64,000 nt of DNA from Candidatus Pelagibacter communis (GTDB taxonomy: Bacteria; Pseudomonadota; Alphaproteobacteria; Pelagibacterales; Pelagibacteraceae), in NCBI RefSeq assembly GCF_012932795.1, contig NZ_LANA01000002.1, positions 202,836 through 266,835 on the forward strand. Direction: 5' to 3'. A program made the position numbers and the translations under genes. The notes beneath the pieces are model-generated. The model did not search any database. It had not been told where the DNA came from and worked only from the letters and a program-made list of their open reading frames with translations. Shown piece by piece: positions 56,476 through 64,000 of this stretch. Each line of letters opens with the position of its first letter. The stretch's first letter is position 1.

Positions 56476-56763
56476 ATGACAATTGATCTTAAAACAATAA
56501 AGCATATATCTAAATTATCAAGAATTTCAGTTGATGATGCAAAAGCTAATAAATTAGCTGGAGATCTTAACTCTATATTTGATTTCATTGAAAAATTGAA
56601 TGAACTCAATACTGATAATGTTGAGCCTTTAACCTCTGTTGCAGAGACCACATTAAAATCAAGAGCTGATGAGGTTAAAAGTGAAAATATAAGAGATCAA
56701 ATATTAAAAAACTCACCAGATGAAAATGAAGATTTTTTTGTAGTACCAAGGGTTGTTGAATAA
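56476..56763 (+). CDS. gatC: Asp/Glu-tRNA amidotransferase subunit C, 95 aa
   Basis: Small belt subunit that holds GatA and GatB together. Starts MTIDLKTIKHISKLSRISV; contains DLNSIFDFIEKLNELNTDNVEPL. Its stop overlaps the gatA ATG by one base (TAATG). Divergent from ruvX across 51 bp. Confidence 0.93.
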   Translation: MTIDLKTIKHISKLSRISVDDAKANKLAGDLNSIFDFIEKLNELNTDNVEPLTSVAETTLKSRADEVKSENIRDQILKNSPDENEDFFVVPRVVE

Positions 56764-58220
56764 TGTCAGATATCACATCACTCACTTTAACTGAATTGGT
56801 TAAAAATATTAAAGATAAAAAGATTTCTTCTGAAGAAACTACCAAAGCTTTTATTGATAGAGGAGAAAAGTCTAGAGATTTAAATGCTTACATAACAGAA
56901 GATTTTTCTAATGCACTTTTGAAAGCTAAAAGTTTTGATCAAAAGCCTAACTTTGATTTAAAGCTTCCAGGAGTTCCAATGGCGGTTAAAGATTTGTTTT
57001 GTACAAAAGATGTAAAAACTACAGCAGGTAGTAAAATTCTAAATAATTTTATTCCACCATACGAGTCTACTGTTACTCAAAATATTTGGGATGTGGGTGC
57101 GATATTACTTGGTAAGTTAAATTGTGATGAGTTTGCAATGGGCTCGTCTAACGAAACTAGTTTTTTTGGAAATGTACAAAGTCCAATTGATAAAGGTTTG
57201 GTCCCAGGAGGCTCTTCAGGAGGTTCTGCATCAGCACTAGCAGCCAATTTAACACCTATTACAATTGGAACCGATACTGGTGGCTCTATTAGACAACCTG
57301 CCTCATTTACAGGTACCGTTGGATTAAAGCCTACTTATGGAAGTTGTTCACGTTATGGAATTGTTGCTTTTGCATCTTCATTAGATCAAGCAGGGCCAAT
57401 GTCTAAAGATGTAAAAGATTGTGCACTTCTTCAAGAAATAATTAGCACTTATGACGAAAAAGATTCAACATCAATTGATTTTAAAAGAAATGAATACAGT
57501 AAAGAACTAACAAATAATATCAAAGGTAAGAAAATTGGAGTTCCAAAAGAATATAGAGTTGATAGAATGCCAAAGGAGATAGAAGATTTATGGACTAAGG
57601 GAATTGAGTATGCAAAAGATTGTGGTGCTGAAATTATTGAAATTTCGCTGCCTCATACAAATTATGCTCTACCTACTTATTATATAGTAGCCCCAGCTGA
57701 AGCTTCTTCAAACTTAGCTAGATATGATGGTGTTAAGTATGGTTTTAGATCTAAAGGTGAAAATCTTATTGATATGTACGAAAAAACAAGATCTGAAGGT
57801 TTTGGTAGCGAAGTTCAAAGAAGAATAATGATAGGAACATATGTTTTATCCTCTGGTTATTATGATGCTTATTATCTAAAGGCACAAAAAGTTAGAAAAT
57901 TAATTAAAAATGATTTTGAAGAAGCTTACAAAAAAGTTGATGCAATTTTAACTCCATCGACACCAAGTGCTGCTTTTAAAATTGGTGAAAAAACTAATGA
58001 CCCAGTTTCAATGTATTTAAATGATATATTCACAGTTCCAGTTAATTTAGCTGGATTACCTGCGATTTCTATTCCAGCAGGAGTAGATGTTAAGGGTTAT
58101 CCATTGGGACTTCAAATTATTGGTAAAGCTTTTGACGAACAAAATATTTTAAACATTGCGTACGCTATGGAAGAGAAAATTCAGTTTAGAAACAAAATTA
58201 CTGACTGGTGGATTAAATAA
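56763..58220 (+). CDS. gatA: Asp/Glu-tRNA amidotransferase subunit A, 485 aa
   Basis: Glutaminase subunit that frees ammonia. The amidase Ser-cisSer-Lys triad lies in MAVKDLF (Lys) and GGSSGGSASALAA with GTDTGGSIRQPAS. Full length. gatB begins immediately after the stop. With GatB and GatC it makes Gln-tRNA from Glu-tRNA, implying indirect glutaminylation in this organism. Confidence 0.96.
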   Translation: MSDITSLTLTELVKNIKDKKISSEETTKAFIDRGEKSRDLNAYITEDFSNALLKAKSFDQKPNFDLKLPGVPMAVKDLFCTKDVKTTAGSKILNNFIPPYESTVTQNIWDVGAILLGKLNCDEFAMGSSNETSFFGNVQSPIDKGLVPGGSSGGSASALAANLTPITIGTDTGGSIRQPASFTGTVGLKPTYGSCSRYGIVAFASSLDQAGPMSKDVKDCALLQEIISTYDEKDSTSIDFKRNEYSKELTNNIKGKKIGVPKEYRVDRMPKEIEDLWTKGIEYAKDCGAEIIEISLPHTNYALPTYYIVAPAEASSNLARYDGVKYGFRSKGENLIDMYEKTRSEGFGSEVQRRIMIGTYVLSSGYYDAYYLKAQKVRKLIKNDFEEAYKKVDAILTPSTPSAAFKIGEKTNDPVSMYLNDIFTVPVNLAGLPAISIPAGVDVKGYPLGLQIIGKAFDEQNILNIAYAMEEKIQFRNKITDWWIK

Positions 58221-59699
58221 ATGACTAAAGATAATTCAGAATATTTAATTGAAAGACGAGATAATGTTTACGAAGTAGTAATTGGTCTTGAAGTTCATGC
58301 TCAAGTTACATCAAATTCAAAATTATTTTCATCTTCATCAACAACTTTTGGTGCCGAACCTAATACACAAGTAAGTTTAGTGGACGCTGCATTTCCAGGA
58401 ATGCTTCCAGTTATTAATGAGTACTGTGTAAAACAAGCAATTAAAACGGGCATAGGCCTAAGAGCTCAAATTAATAAAAGATCAGTTTTTGATCGAAAAA
58501 ATTATTTTTATGCAGATCTTCCACAAGGTTATCAGATTTCACAATTTAAATATCCTATAGTAGGAGAGGGCACTGTTGTTCTTGATATGGCACATGGCCA
58601 AAAGGAAGTTGGTATAGAAAGATTGCACCTAGAGCAAGATGCTGGAAAAAGTATTCATGATATGGACCCACAAAATACATTAGTTGATTTAAATAGATCT
58701 GGCGTAGCTTTAATGGAAATTGTTAGTAAACCAGACATGAGAACCCCAGATGAAGTTAGTGCTTATGTTAAAAAATTAAGATCTATTATGAGATACCTTG
58801 GTACGTGTGATGGAAATATGCAGGAAGGCTCTTTAAGAGCTGACGTTAATATTTCTGTTAGAATTAAAGGTTCAGATAAACTTGGAACTCGTTGTGAGAT
58901 TAAAAATGTTAACTCAATTAAATTTATGCAAATGGCTATTGATTATGAAGCTAACAGACAAGTTGATTTAATTGAAGAAGATAAAACAATCGATCAAGAA
59001 ACAAGACTATTTGATACTAAAAAAAATGAAACAAGATCTATGAGATCTAAAGAGGATGCTCATGATTATAGATATTTTCCAGATCCAGATTTATTACCAT
59101 TAGAAGTAACTGATGAATTTATTGAAAAACTTAAAGCAGATATTCCAGAACTGCCAGATGATAAAAAGAAAAGATTTATTGATGAATTTAAAGTCTCTGC
59201 TTACGAGGCTACAATATTAGTATCTGACATTGATACAGCTAAATATTTTGAGGAAGTTGTTGCTAAAATGGGCAAAAACCGAGATATGAAATTAGCCGTT
59301 AACTGGATTACAGGTGAATTGTTTGCTGTTTTAAATAATAAAAATTTAGAAATTACACAAAGTCCAATAAGTGCAAAAAATTTGGCAAAATTAATTAATC
59401 TAATTAAGAATGGAACAATCTCTGGAAAAATAGCTAAAACAATATTTGAATTAATGATTGATGGAGACATAGATCCTCAAATAATTGTTGAGAAAAAAGG
59501 TTTAAAACAAGAAAGTGACCCTAAGGCATTAGAGGCTTTAATTGATAAGATTATCAATGATAATAGGGAAAAAGCTATTGAATATAAGAATGGTAAAGAA
59601 AAGCTATTTGGTTTCTTTGTAGGACAAGCAATGAAAGCTTCAAGTGGCAAAGCTAATCCACAACTAATAAATGAAATATTAAAGAAAAAACTTCAATAG
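58221..59699 (+). CDS. gatB: Asp/Glu-tRNA amidotransferase subunit B, 492 aa
   Basis: Kinase/transamidase subunit binding t[55 protein letters not shown] and [11 protein letters not shown] are canonical; the C-terminal YqeY-like tail domain ends the protein. Direct abutment with gatA; complete gatCAB operon. Confidence 0.97.
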   Translation: MTKDNSEYLIERRDNVYEVVIGLEVHAQVTSNSKLFSSSSTTFGAEPNTQVSLVDAAFPGMLPVINEYCVKQAIKTGIGLRAQINKRSVFDRKNYFYADLPQGYQISQFKYPIVGEGTVVLDMAHGQKEVGIERLHLEQDAGKSIHDMDPQNTLVDLNRSGVALMEIVSKPDMRTPDEVSAYVKKLRSIMRYLGTCDGNMQEGSLRADVNISVRIKGSDKLGTRCEIKNVNSIKFMQMAIDYEANRQVDLIEEDKTIDQETRLFDTKKNETRSMRSKEDAHDYRYFPDPDLLPLEVTDEFIEKLKADIPELPDDKKKRFIDEFKVSAYEATILVSDIDTAKYFEEVVAKMGKNRDMKLAVNWITGELFAVLNNKNLEITQSPISAKNLAKLINLIKNGTISGKIAKTIFELMIDGDIDPQIIVEKKGLKQESDPKALEALIDKIINDNREKAIEYKNGKEKLFGFFVGQAMKASSGKANPQLINEILKKKLQ

Positions 59700-59735
59700 T
59701 CTTAAAATAGGTATACACAAAGGACTTAAAAAACC

Positions 59736-60386
59736 ATGGCTAAGAACCTTGAAATTACAGAAAAACTTGAAAAATATATAAAAAATTTTAGTTTAAAGTT
59801 AAATCCCATTCAGCAAGAAATAATTGATTACAATAATACACTTGGAGACGTTAAGAGAATGCAAGTAGCAACATCTCAATGTCATTTTCTTCATTTAATT
59901 ATAAAAACCTCTAATATCAAAAGAGTGCTTGAGATTGGTACTTTTACTGGGTTAAGTGCTCTTTCAATAGCATTAGCACTACCGGATGATGGCAAACTTG
60001 TTGCACTAGATAAAGATGAAGAAACGAACAAAGTTGCATTAGATTTTTTTAAAAAAGCAAATCTTAATAATAAAATTCAAACAATTGTTAAACCTGCATT
60101 AGACAGTTTGGATGAATTTAAGAATAGTAAATTTGATATGGTTTTCATTGATGCTGATAAAATGAATTATAAAGAATATTATGAAAGATCACTTAAGTTA
60201 TTGGACAAAGGTGGATTGATTATTGTAGACAATGTTTTATGGCATGGTGAAGTTGCTGATGAAGATAATTTAGATAAATATACAATAAATATCAGAGATT
60301 TTAATACTTATGTTGCAAACGATAAAAGAGTGGAACAAATCATAATACCTTTAGGTGACGGCATGACTGTTTGTAGAGTGTTATAA
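59736..60386 (+). CDS. SAM-dependent O-methyltransferase (caffeoyl-CoA OMT-like), 216 aa
   Basis: Methyltransf_3-type fold: VLEIGTFTGLSALSIALALP is the SAM loop, FDMVFIDADKMNYKEYYE holds the metal-binding Asp, and LIIVDNVLWHGEV the second metal site. Substrate is unknown; bacterial members act on catechols and, in some cases, tRNA. The stop overlaps the start of trhO by one base (TAATG), so the two are probably co-translated. Confidence 0.87.
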   Translation: MAKNLEITEKLEKYIKNFSLKLNPIQQEIIDYNNTLGDVKRMQVATSQCHFLHLIIKTSNIKRVLEIGTFTGLSALSIALALPDDGKLVALDKDEETNKVALDFFKKANLNNKIQTIVKPALDSLDEFKNSKFDMVFIDADKMNYKEYYERSLKLLDKGGLIIVDNVLWHGEVADEDNLDKYTINIRDFNTYVANDKRVEQIIIPLGDGMTVCRVL

Positions 60387-61291
60387 TGTTCGATATATTT
60401 GGTTTTTATAAATTTAAAAAAATAACCTCTTTAAAAAAAAATAAGGTTTTACTACAGGATTTTTTAATTAAAAAAAATATCCGAGGAACAATAATTATAG
60501 CTAGTGAAGGAGTAAATGCAACAATCTCAGGTAAAGCTGTTGATTTAAAGTCTACTATCACAGAGATTAAAAAGATATTAAATTTTAAAAAGTTTGATAG
60601 TGAAAATATTTCAAAAAGTAAATTTCAACCCTTTCACAAACCCAAAGTTAAGATTAAAAAAGAAGTAGTCCCTATGGGTCTTTCTTTGTCATCAAAAAAT
60701 AAAAAAGATAATCATGTTGACCCTAAAAAATGGAATAAGTTGATTAACGATAAAGAAACATTAGTTTTAGATTCAAGAAAACCATTTGAATATGATATTG
60801 GAACTTTTAAAGAATCAGTTAACCCTGATGTTCACAATTTTAGAGAATTTCCAAAATACTTAAATAAGCTAAAAAAAACAAAACCAATTGCAATGTTTTG
60901 TACTGGTGGAATAAGATGTGAAAAAGCTTCAGTATTTTTAGAAAAAAAAGGTTTTAAAAATATTTATCAGCTAAAAGGTGGAATTTTAAATTACTTAAAA
61001 AATATTAAAAAAAAAGAAAGTCTATGGAATGGTGAGTGCTTTGTTTTTGATAACAGAATCAGTGTAAAACATGGATTGGTAACTGGCACATATTCAATGT
61101 GTAGTGGTTGTAGAAAACCTGTTTCACAAAAAGATAAGAAGTCTAAAAAATATGAAGAGGGTGTTTCGTGTGTAAACTGTCATGATAAATTAACTCAAAC
61201 TCAAAAAGAGAGATTTCGGATGAGACAAAAGCAAATAAACCTTGCTAAAAAGAGTGGTTCAAAGCATATATTCAAAAAAGAATTTATATAA
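60386..61291 (+). CDS. trhO: tRNA uridine(34) hydroxylase TrhO (rhodanese-type), 301 aa
   Basis: Oxygen-dependent 5-hydroxylation of wobble uridine in tRNA. N-terminal domain with GTIIIASEGVNATISG; rhodanese domain DSRKPFEYDIGTFKESVNPD and active Cys in MFCTGGIRCEKAS; C-terminal zinc-like segment CSGCRKPV ... SCVNCHDK. Normal length. The next coding frame begins a few bases after its stop. Confidence 0.92.
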   Translation: MFDIFGFYKFKKITSLKKNKVLLQDFLIKKNIRGTIIIASEGVNATISGKAVDLKSTITEIKKILNFKKFDSENISKSKFQPFHKPKVKIKKEVVPMGLSLSSKNKKDNHVDPKKWNKLINDKETLVLDSRKPFEYDIGTFKESVNPDVHNFREFPKYLNKLKKTKPIAMFCTGGIRCEKASVFLEKKGFKNIYQLKGGILNYLKNIKKKESLWNGECFVFDNRISVKHGLVTGTYSMCSGCRKPVSQKDKKSKKYEEGVSCVNCHDKLTQTQKERFRMRQKQINLAKKSGSKHIFKKEFI

Positions 61292-61301
61292 AGTAATAAA
61301 A

Positions 61302-62672
61302 TTGTCTAAAAAAATAAATTTACAAAAAGATCCTATTTGGCGTCTTCTTAGAAAAGTAACAATTCCTGCTAGTGTTGGATCATTGTTTCAAACTTTTTAT
61401 AACTTGGTTGATACTTGGTTTGCAGGAAAAATTTCAGCTGAAGCTATAGGGGCAATTGCTAAATCTTTTCCCATTTATTTTACAATTATAGCTGTTGGTG
61501 TTGGTATAGGCGCTGCTACCAATTCATTAATTGGTAATTCAATTGGTGAAAAAAAAGTAAGAGTTGCATCTTTATTTATTGCTCAATCAATCATTTTTGC
61601 ATTAGGAATTTCTATATTAGTGACAATGTTTGGTTTAAATGCATCTAATTTTCTTCTAGGTGTTATGGGTTCTGATGTTCAAGGTATAGCTTTAACAAGA
61701 GAATATTTGGATATTATTTTTTATGGAACCTTTATAGTTATGATCCAAATTTCTTTAAATGGTACTTTAAATGCACAAGGTGATACGAAAAGTTATAGAA
61801 ATGTCTTAATATTTAGTTTCTTTCTTAATATCTTTTTAAATCCACTATTTATATGGGGCTACGGTATTGTTCCTGCATTTGGAATAGCAGGACTTGCTAT
61901 AGCAACTGTAATTTCTCAATCAATAGGAATGTTTTACTTAGCCTATAAAGTAAATTCTTGTGAAATAAGAAAATACTTAAAATTAGAATGCTTTATTCCT
62001 AAAATTGAAATGCTAAAGACATTAACAAAACAATCAACACCTATTATGTTTAGTATGTTATTTATTGGAGTTGGAATTTTTAATATTTTATACTTCATTG
62101 GTCAATTTGGTGATCTTGCTACAGCTGGTTACGGAGCAGCCTTAAGAGTAGAGCAAGTCTTTCTATTACCTGTGATTGGTTTAAACACAGCAGTACTTTC
62201 TATTGGTGGACAAAACTTCGGTGCTAAAAATTATAACCGCATAAGAGAGCTTTATACCAAAGCATTATTTTTTGGATCATCATTCATGGCTTTAGCCGGT
62301 GTGATTTTATTCTTTGGTGCAGAATTTTTTGTTTCACAATTTACTGATAATGTTGTTGCGATAAAACATGGTGCAATTTATTTGAAAGTTGCTGCATTAA
62401 TTGGTCCTATATACCCTGTATTCTTTATAACTACTGCTGTATTTCAAGCTGTAAAAAAACCATTGTATAGTCTTTATTTAAGTATCATTAGATTAACTGC
62501 ATTTCCTTTCTTATCATTATGGTATGTAATTAATATTAGAGGTGGAGATTATGCAGATATTTTTTACACCATCATGGTAACCAATTGGTTTATGGGTATT
62601 GCAGTAATCATCTTTATTGGATACTTTTTAAATAATGTTTTTAAACAAAAGAAAAGCCATTTTTCTTATTAG
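61302..62672 (+). CDS. MATE-family efflux transporter, 456 aa
   Basis: Twelve-helix Na+ or H+ antiporter for drugs or metabolites. FQTFYNLVDTWFAGKISAEAIGAIAKSFP is the first-helix signature; the pseudo-repeat begins near IMFSMLFIGVGIFNI with FGDLATAGYGAALRVEQVF. I choose TTG 61302 as start (MSKKINLQKDPIW) because the longer frame would lie within trhO; no good ribosome-binding site is visible. Overlaps the nuclease gene by 38 bases. Confidence 0.85.
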   Translation: MSKKINLQKDPIWRLLRKVTIPASVGSLFQTFYNLVDTWFAGKISAEAIGAIAKSFPIYFTIIAVGVGIGAATNSLIGNSIGEKKVRVASLFIAQSIIFALGISILVTMFGLNASNFLLGVMGSDVQGIALTREYLDIIFYGTFIVMIQISLNGTLNAQGDTKSYRNVLIFSFFLNIFLNPLFIWGYGIVPAFGIAGLAIATVISQSIGMFYLAYKVNSCEIRKYLKLECFIPKIEMLKTLTKQSTPIMFSMLFIGVGIFNILYFIGQFGDLATAGYGAALRVEQVFLLPVIGLNTAVLSIGGQNFGAKNYNRIRELYTKALFFGSSFMALAGVILFFGAEFFVSQFTDNVVAIKHGAIYLKVAALIGPIYPVFFITTAVFQAVKKPLYSLYLSIIRLTAFPFLSLWYVINIRGGDYADIFYTIMVTNWFMGIAVIIFIGYFLNNVFKQKKSHFSY

Positions 62673-63120
62673 TGTTTCGGTACTAATATTTATTTTAACT
62701 AATAACCAGGTTAAATCTCAAACAATTAAAATTGTTGATGGGGACACAATTCATCTTAATGGAGAAAAAATTAGATTTACTGGAATAGATACACCTGAAC
62801 TGAAACAAACTTGCTTTAAAGATAGTGTAAAAGATCCTTGTGGAGTTACAGCAAAAGAAATCCTTATTGATAAAATTGGAAACAATACTGTTGAATGTAT
62901 TAGTGAAGGAAAAGATCAATACAAAAGAACACTAGCAGAATGTTTTGTTAATAATGAAAGTCTATCAAGTTACCTTGTTAGAAGTGGCTATGCATTTGCC
63001 TACAGAAGGTATTCAAAAAAGTTTGTTGTAGATGAAGATTATGCAAGAACCAATAAACTAGGTATGTGGTCTATGGAGTTTGATTATCCTTGGGATTATA
63101 GAAAATCTAAGAAAAATTAA
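62635..63120 (+). CDS. Exported thermonuclease (SNase) family protein, 161 aa
   Basis: Starts with a signal-like segment (FLISVSVLIFILTNNQVKS) followed by an SNase fold: VDGDTIHLNGEKIRFTGIDTPELK contains the Asp, Arg, Asp-Thr and Glu of the active site, and DQYKRTLAEC the second Arg. All catalytic residues are present, so an active periplasmic or secreted nuclease is likely, perhaps for phosphate scavenging from DNA (inferred). The ATG lies within the end of the MATE gene. Confidence 0.87.
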   Translation: MFLNKRKAIFLISVSVLIFILTNNQVKSQTIKIVDGDTIHLNGEKIRFTGIDTPELKQTCFKDSVKDPCGVTAKEILIDKIGNNTVECISEGKDQYKRTLAECFVNNESLSSYLVRSGYAFAYRRYSKKFVVDEDYARTNKLGMWSMEFDYPWDYRKSKKN

Positions 63121-63163
63121 AGCTAGCACGCACGGTAGTTCTGTTACCCGGTGCCCCAGAATT
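63121..63163. terminator. GC-rich structured intergenic element between convergent genes
   Basis: In AT-rich surroundings this 43-bp gap is unusually GC-rich and can fold GCAC...GTGC with an inner CGGTA/TACC stem around a GTTCTGT loop. It lies between stop codons of two convergent genes, so it may be a bidirectional terminator, but no U-tract follows. It matches no tRNA, riboswitch or SRP pattern known to me. Confidence 0.4.
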
Positions 63164-63436
63164 CTAATTAATCACTTGTTTATTAATTTTAAATAGCTTT
63201 TCACCCAAAGGACTGATTGGATTTTGAGGAGTAGGTTTAATTTTTGTTTTCTTTTCAACAATACTTAGTAGTTTTTTAGCAAGCCCTTGGCGTCTAAACA
63301 TTGGATTAACAAAAATATATTCAACTTCAGCTGCTTCATTATATCTAACAAACCCAAGTGTAGTATTGATATTTTTAAAAGTAATAACTCCATCACTTAG
63401 ATTAATATCATAATTAGTATTATCTGATGAACTCAT
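63164..63436 (-). CDS. Short GNAT-family N-acetyltransferase-like protein, 90 aa
   Basis: Contains the acetyl-CoA binding core VEYIFVNPMFRRQGLAKKLL (RRxGxA/G type) with the preceding beta-strand, but lacks the C-terminal half of a standard GNAT domain; the tail has PTPQNPISPLGEKLF, which resembles the end of tiny YjdJ/Gtn-like members. It overlaps the ABC permease stop by one base, so it is expressed with it. Substrate unknown. Confidence 0.7.
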   Translation of the reverse strand: MSSSDNTNYDINLSDGVITFKNINTTLGFVRYNEAAEVEYIFVNPMFRRQGLAKKLLSIVEKKTKIKPTPQNPISPLGEKLFKINKQVIN

Positions 63437-64000
63437 TAATTATTTCCATCTTTTTCAAGATTTTTTTCTAACTTTCTTACAAAAAATGAAACGATTAATA
63501 TCAAAACTAAATATTCTAAAATTAAGAATGTATAAATTTCCAAAGGTCTATATGTTGACACAACTAATTCGTTTGCTTTTCTTGTTAAATCACCAATGCC
63601 AATAATTGATACTAATGAAGACATTTTTAAAACATATACAAATTGATTACCTAATGCAGGTAAAATATTTTTTATTGCCTGTGGAAAGATTACCAATCTT
63701 AGTCTTTTAAAAAAAGTTAAACCTAATGATGAGCCAGCTTCCCATTGTGATTTTTTAATTGAATTAATACCAGCTCTAAAAATTTCTGCCTGGAAAGCAC
63801 TTTCACTTATTGCTAGTGCAATAATACCTGAAACAAACGGACTAAAACTTATTCCAGTCATTATAGGCAAACCATAATAAATCCATAAAATTAAAACAAG
63901 GAGTGGTATTGCCCTTACAATTTCTACATATCCAATATTTATGTAGGTTAAAAATTTACTTTTTGCCAAAGATGGAATTGCAATAATAAAACCTATAATC
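63436..64000 (-). CDS. Amino-acid ABC transporter permease (5' end beyond window)
   Basis: Inner-membrane permease of the polar amino acid (HisM/GlnP) family. The EAA loop is ESAFQAEIFRAGINSIKKSQWEAGSSLGLTFFKRLRLVIFPQA, and YVEIVRAIPLLVLILWIYYG is the family start region. The frame is open to the window edge (IIGFIIAIPSLAKS upstream of the first TTG), so the beginning is missing. It should pair with a second permease, an ATPase and a binding protein to the right. Confidence 0.9.
   Translation of the reverse strand, partial: IIGFIIAIPSLAKSKFLTYINIGYVEIVRAIPLLVLILWIYYGLPIMTGISFSPFVSGIIALAISESAFQAEIFRAGINSIKKSQWEAGSSLGLTFFKRLRLVIFPQAIKNILPALGNQFVYVLKMSSLVSIIGIGDLTRKANELVVSTYRPLEIYTFLILEYLVLILIVSFFVRKLEKNLEKDGNN

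Noticed and set aside
56425..56505. Longer RuvX start
   Set aside because: The added residues are not conserved-looking and overlap the start of gatC; the ATG at 56424 gives normal length.
61242..61301. Earlier start for the MATE gene
   Set aside because: It would lie inside trhO and adds a polar stretch unlike MATE proteins.
63121..63163. tRNA, SRP RNA, SAM-V or glycine riboswitch in the GC-rich gap
   Set aside because: None of the conserved core bases of these RNAs could be placed; only a generic hairpin is visible.
1..64000. CRISPR arrays or cas genes
   Set aside because: No regularly spaced short repeats and no Cas-like protein were seen.

Overview
The window looks like a chromosome segment of a SAR11-type alphaproteobacterium (Pelagibacterales). 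The DNA is strongly AT-rich, intergenic gaps are mostly 0-60 bases, many genes overlap by 1-4 bases, and lysine, asparagine and isoleucine are used heavily. The gene order rlmB - tRNA-Tyr - tRNA-Gly - tuf - tRNA-Trp - secE - nusG - rplKAJL - rpoBC - str/S10/spc/alpha operons is also what I associate with that clade. The placement rests on composition and gene order, not on a database search.

Bases 1 to about 14,500 are accessory DNA organised around a tRNA-Thr(TGT) gene. The window opens inside a TPR/2-oxoglutarate-oxygenase-like gene. A displaced 3' half of tRNA-Thr lies at 1098-1146, the intact gene at 8710-8785, and a displaced 5' half at 14475-14515, all on the minus strand. These delimit two adjacent islands. 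Island 1 (about 1.1-8.7 kb) carries three small genes of unknown function on the minus strand and a four-gene plus-strand operon: an MmeI-like adenine DNA methyltransferase, a superfamily II helicase, a GIY-YIG (T5orf172-like) nuclease and a 59-residue acidic protein. I read this as a restriction-modification-like defence cassette. Island 2 (about 8.8-14.5 kb) carries a tightly coupled operon of envelope proteins: a 47-residue membrane protein, a cytosolic protein, a periplasmic protein, a two-helix membrane protein, a 1031-residue exported protein ending in a PDZ domain, and a lipoprotein. A small membrane protein lies opposite its end. Each island has its own pair of short direct repeats just inside its ends, and neither encodes a recognisable integrase.

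Bases 14,545-44,100 are core genome: rRNA methyltransferase rlmB, three tRNAs, tuf, secE-nusG, the L11/L1/L10/L7-L12 genes, rpoBC, and a nearly unbroken ribosomal-protein run from rpsL to rplQ including fusA, secY, adk and rpoA. The rpmD gene (L30) is missing from its usual place between rpsE and rplO. Promoter-like sequences precede tRNA-Tyr, rpsL and rpsM, and an 11-bp hairpin separates rplL from rpoB.

Bases 44,125-64,000 hold housekeeping genes in short operons on both strands: a RluC/RluD-like pseudouridine synthase, lipB, mgtE, panC, galU-ugd, then leftward ruvX - pyrB - pyrC' - plsY - topA - ridA, then rightward gatCAB, an O-methyltransferase, trhO, a MATE exporter and a thermonuclease, and finally a leftward short GNAT protein and an amino-acid ABC permease cut by the window edge. 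The dihydroorotase gene next to pyrB lacks its metal-binding HxH motif and is probably the non-catalytic partner of PyrB. Several convergent pairs overlap at their 3' ends and leave no room for a terminator. The longest coding-free stretch is 8581-8982, which holds two of the island repeats and the intact tRNA-Thr.
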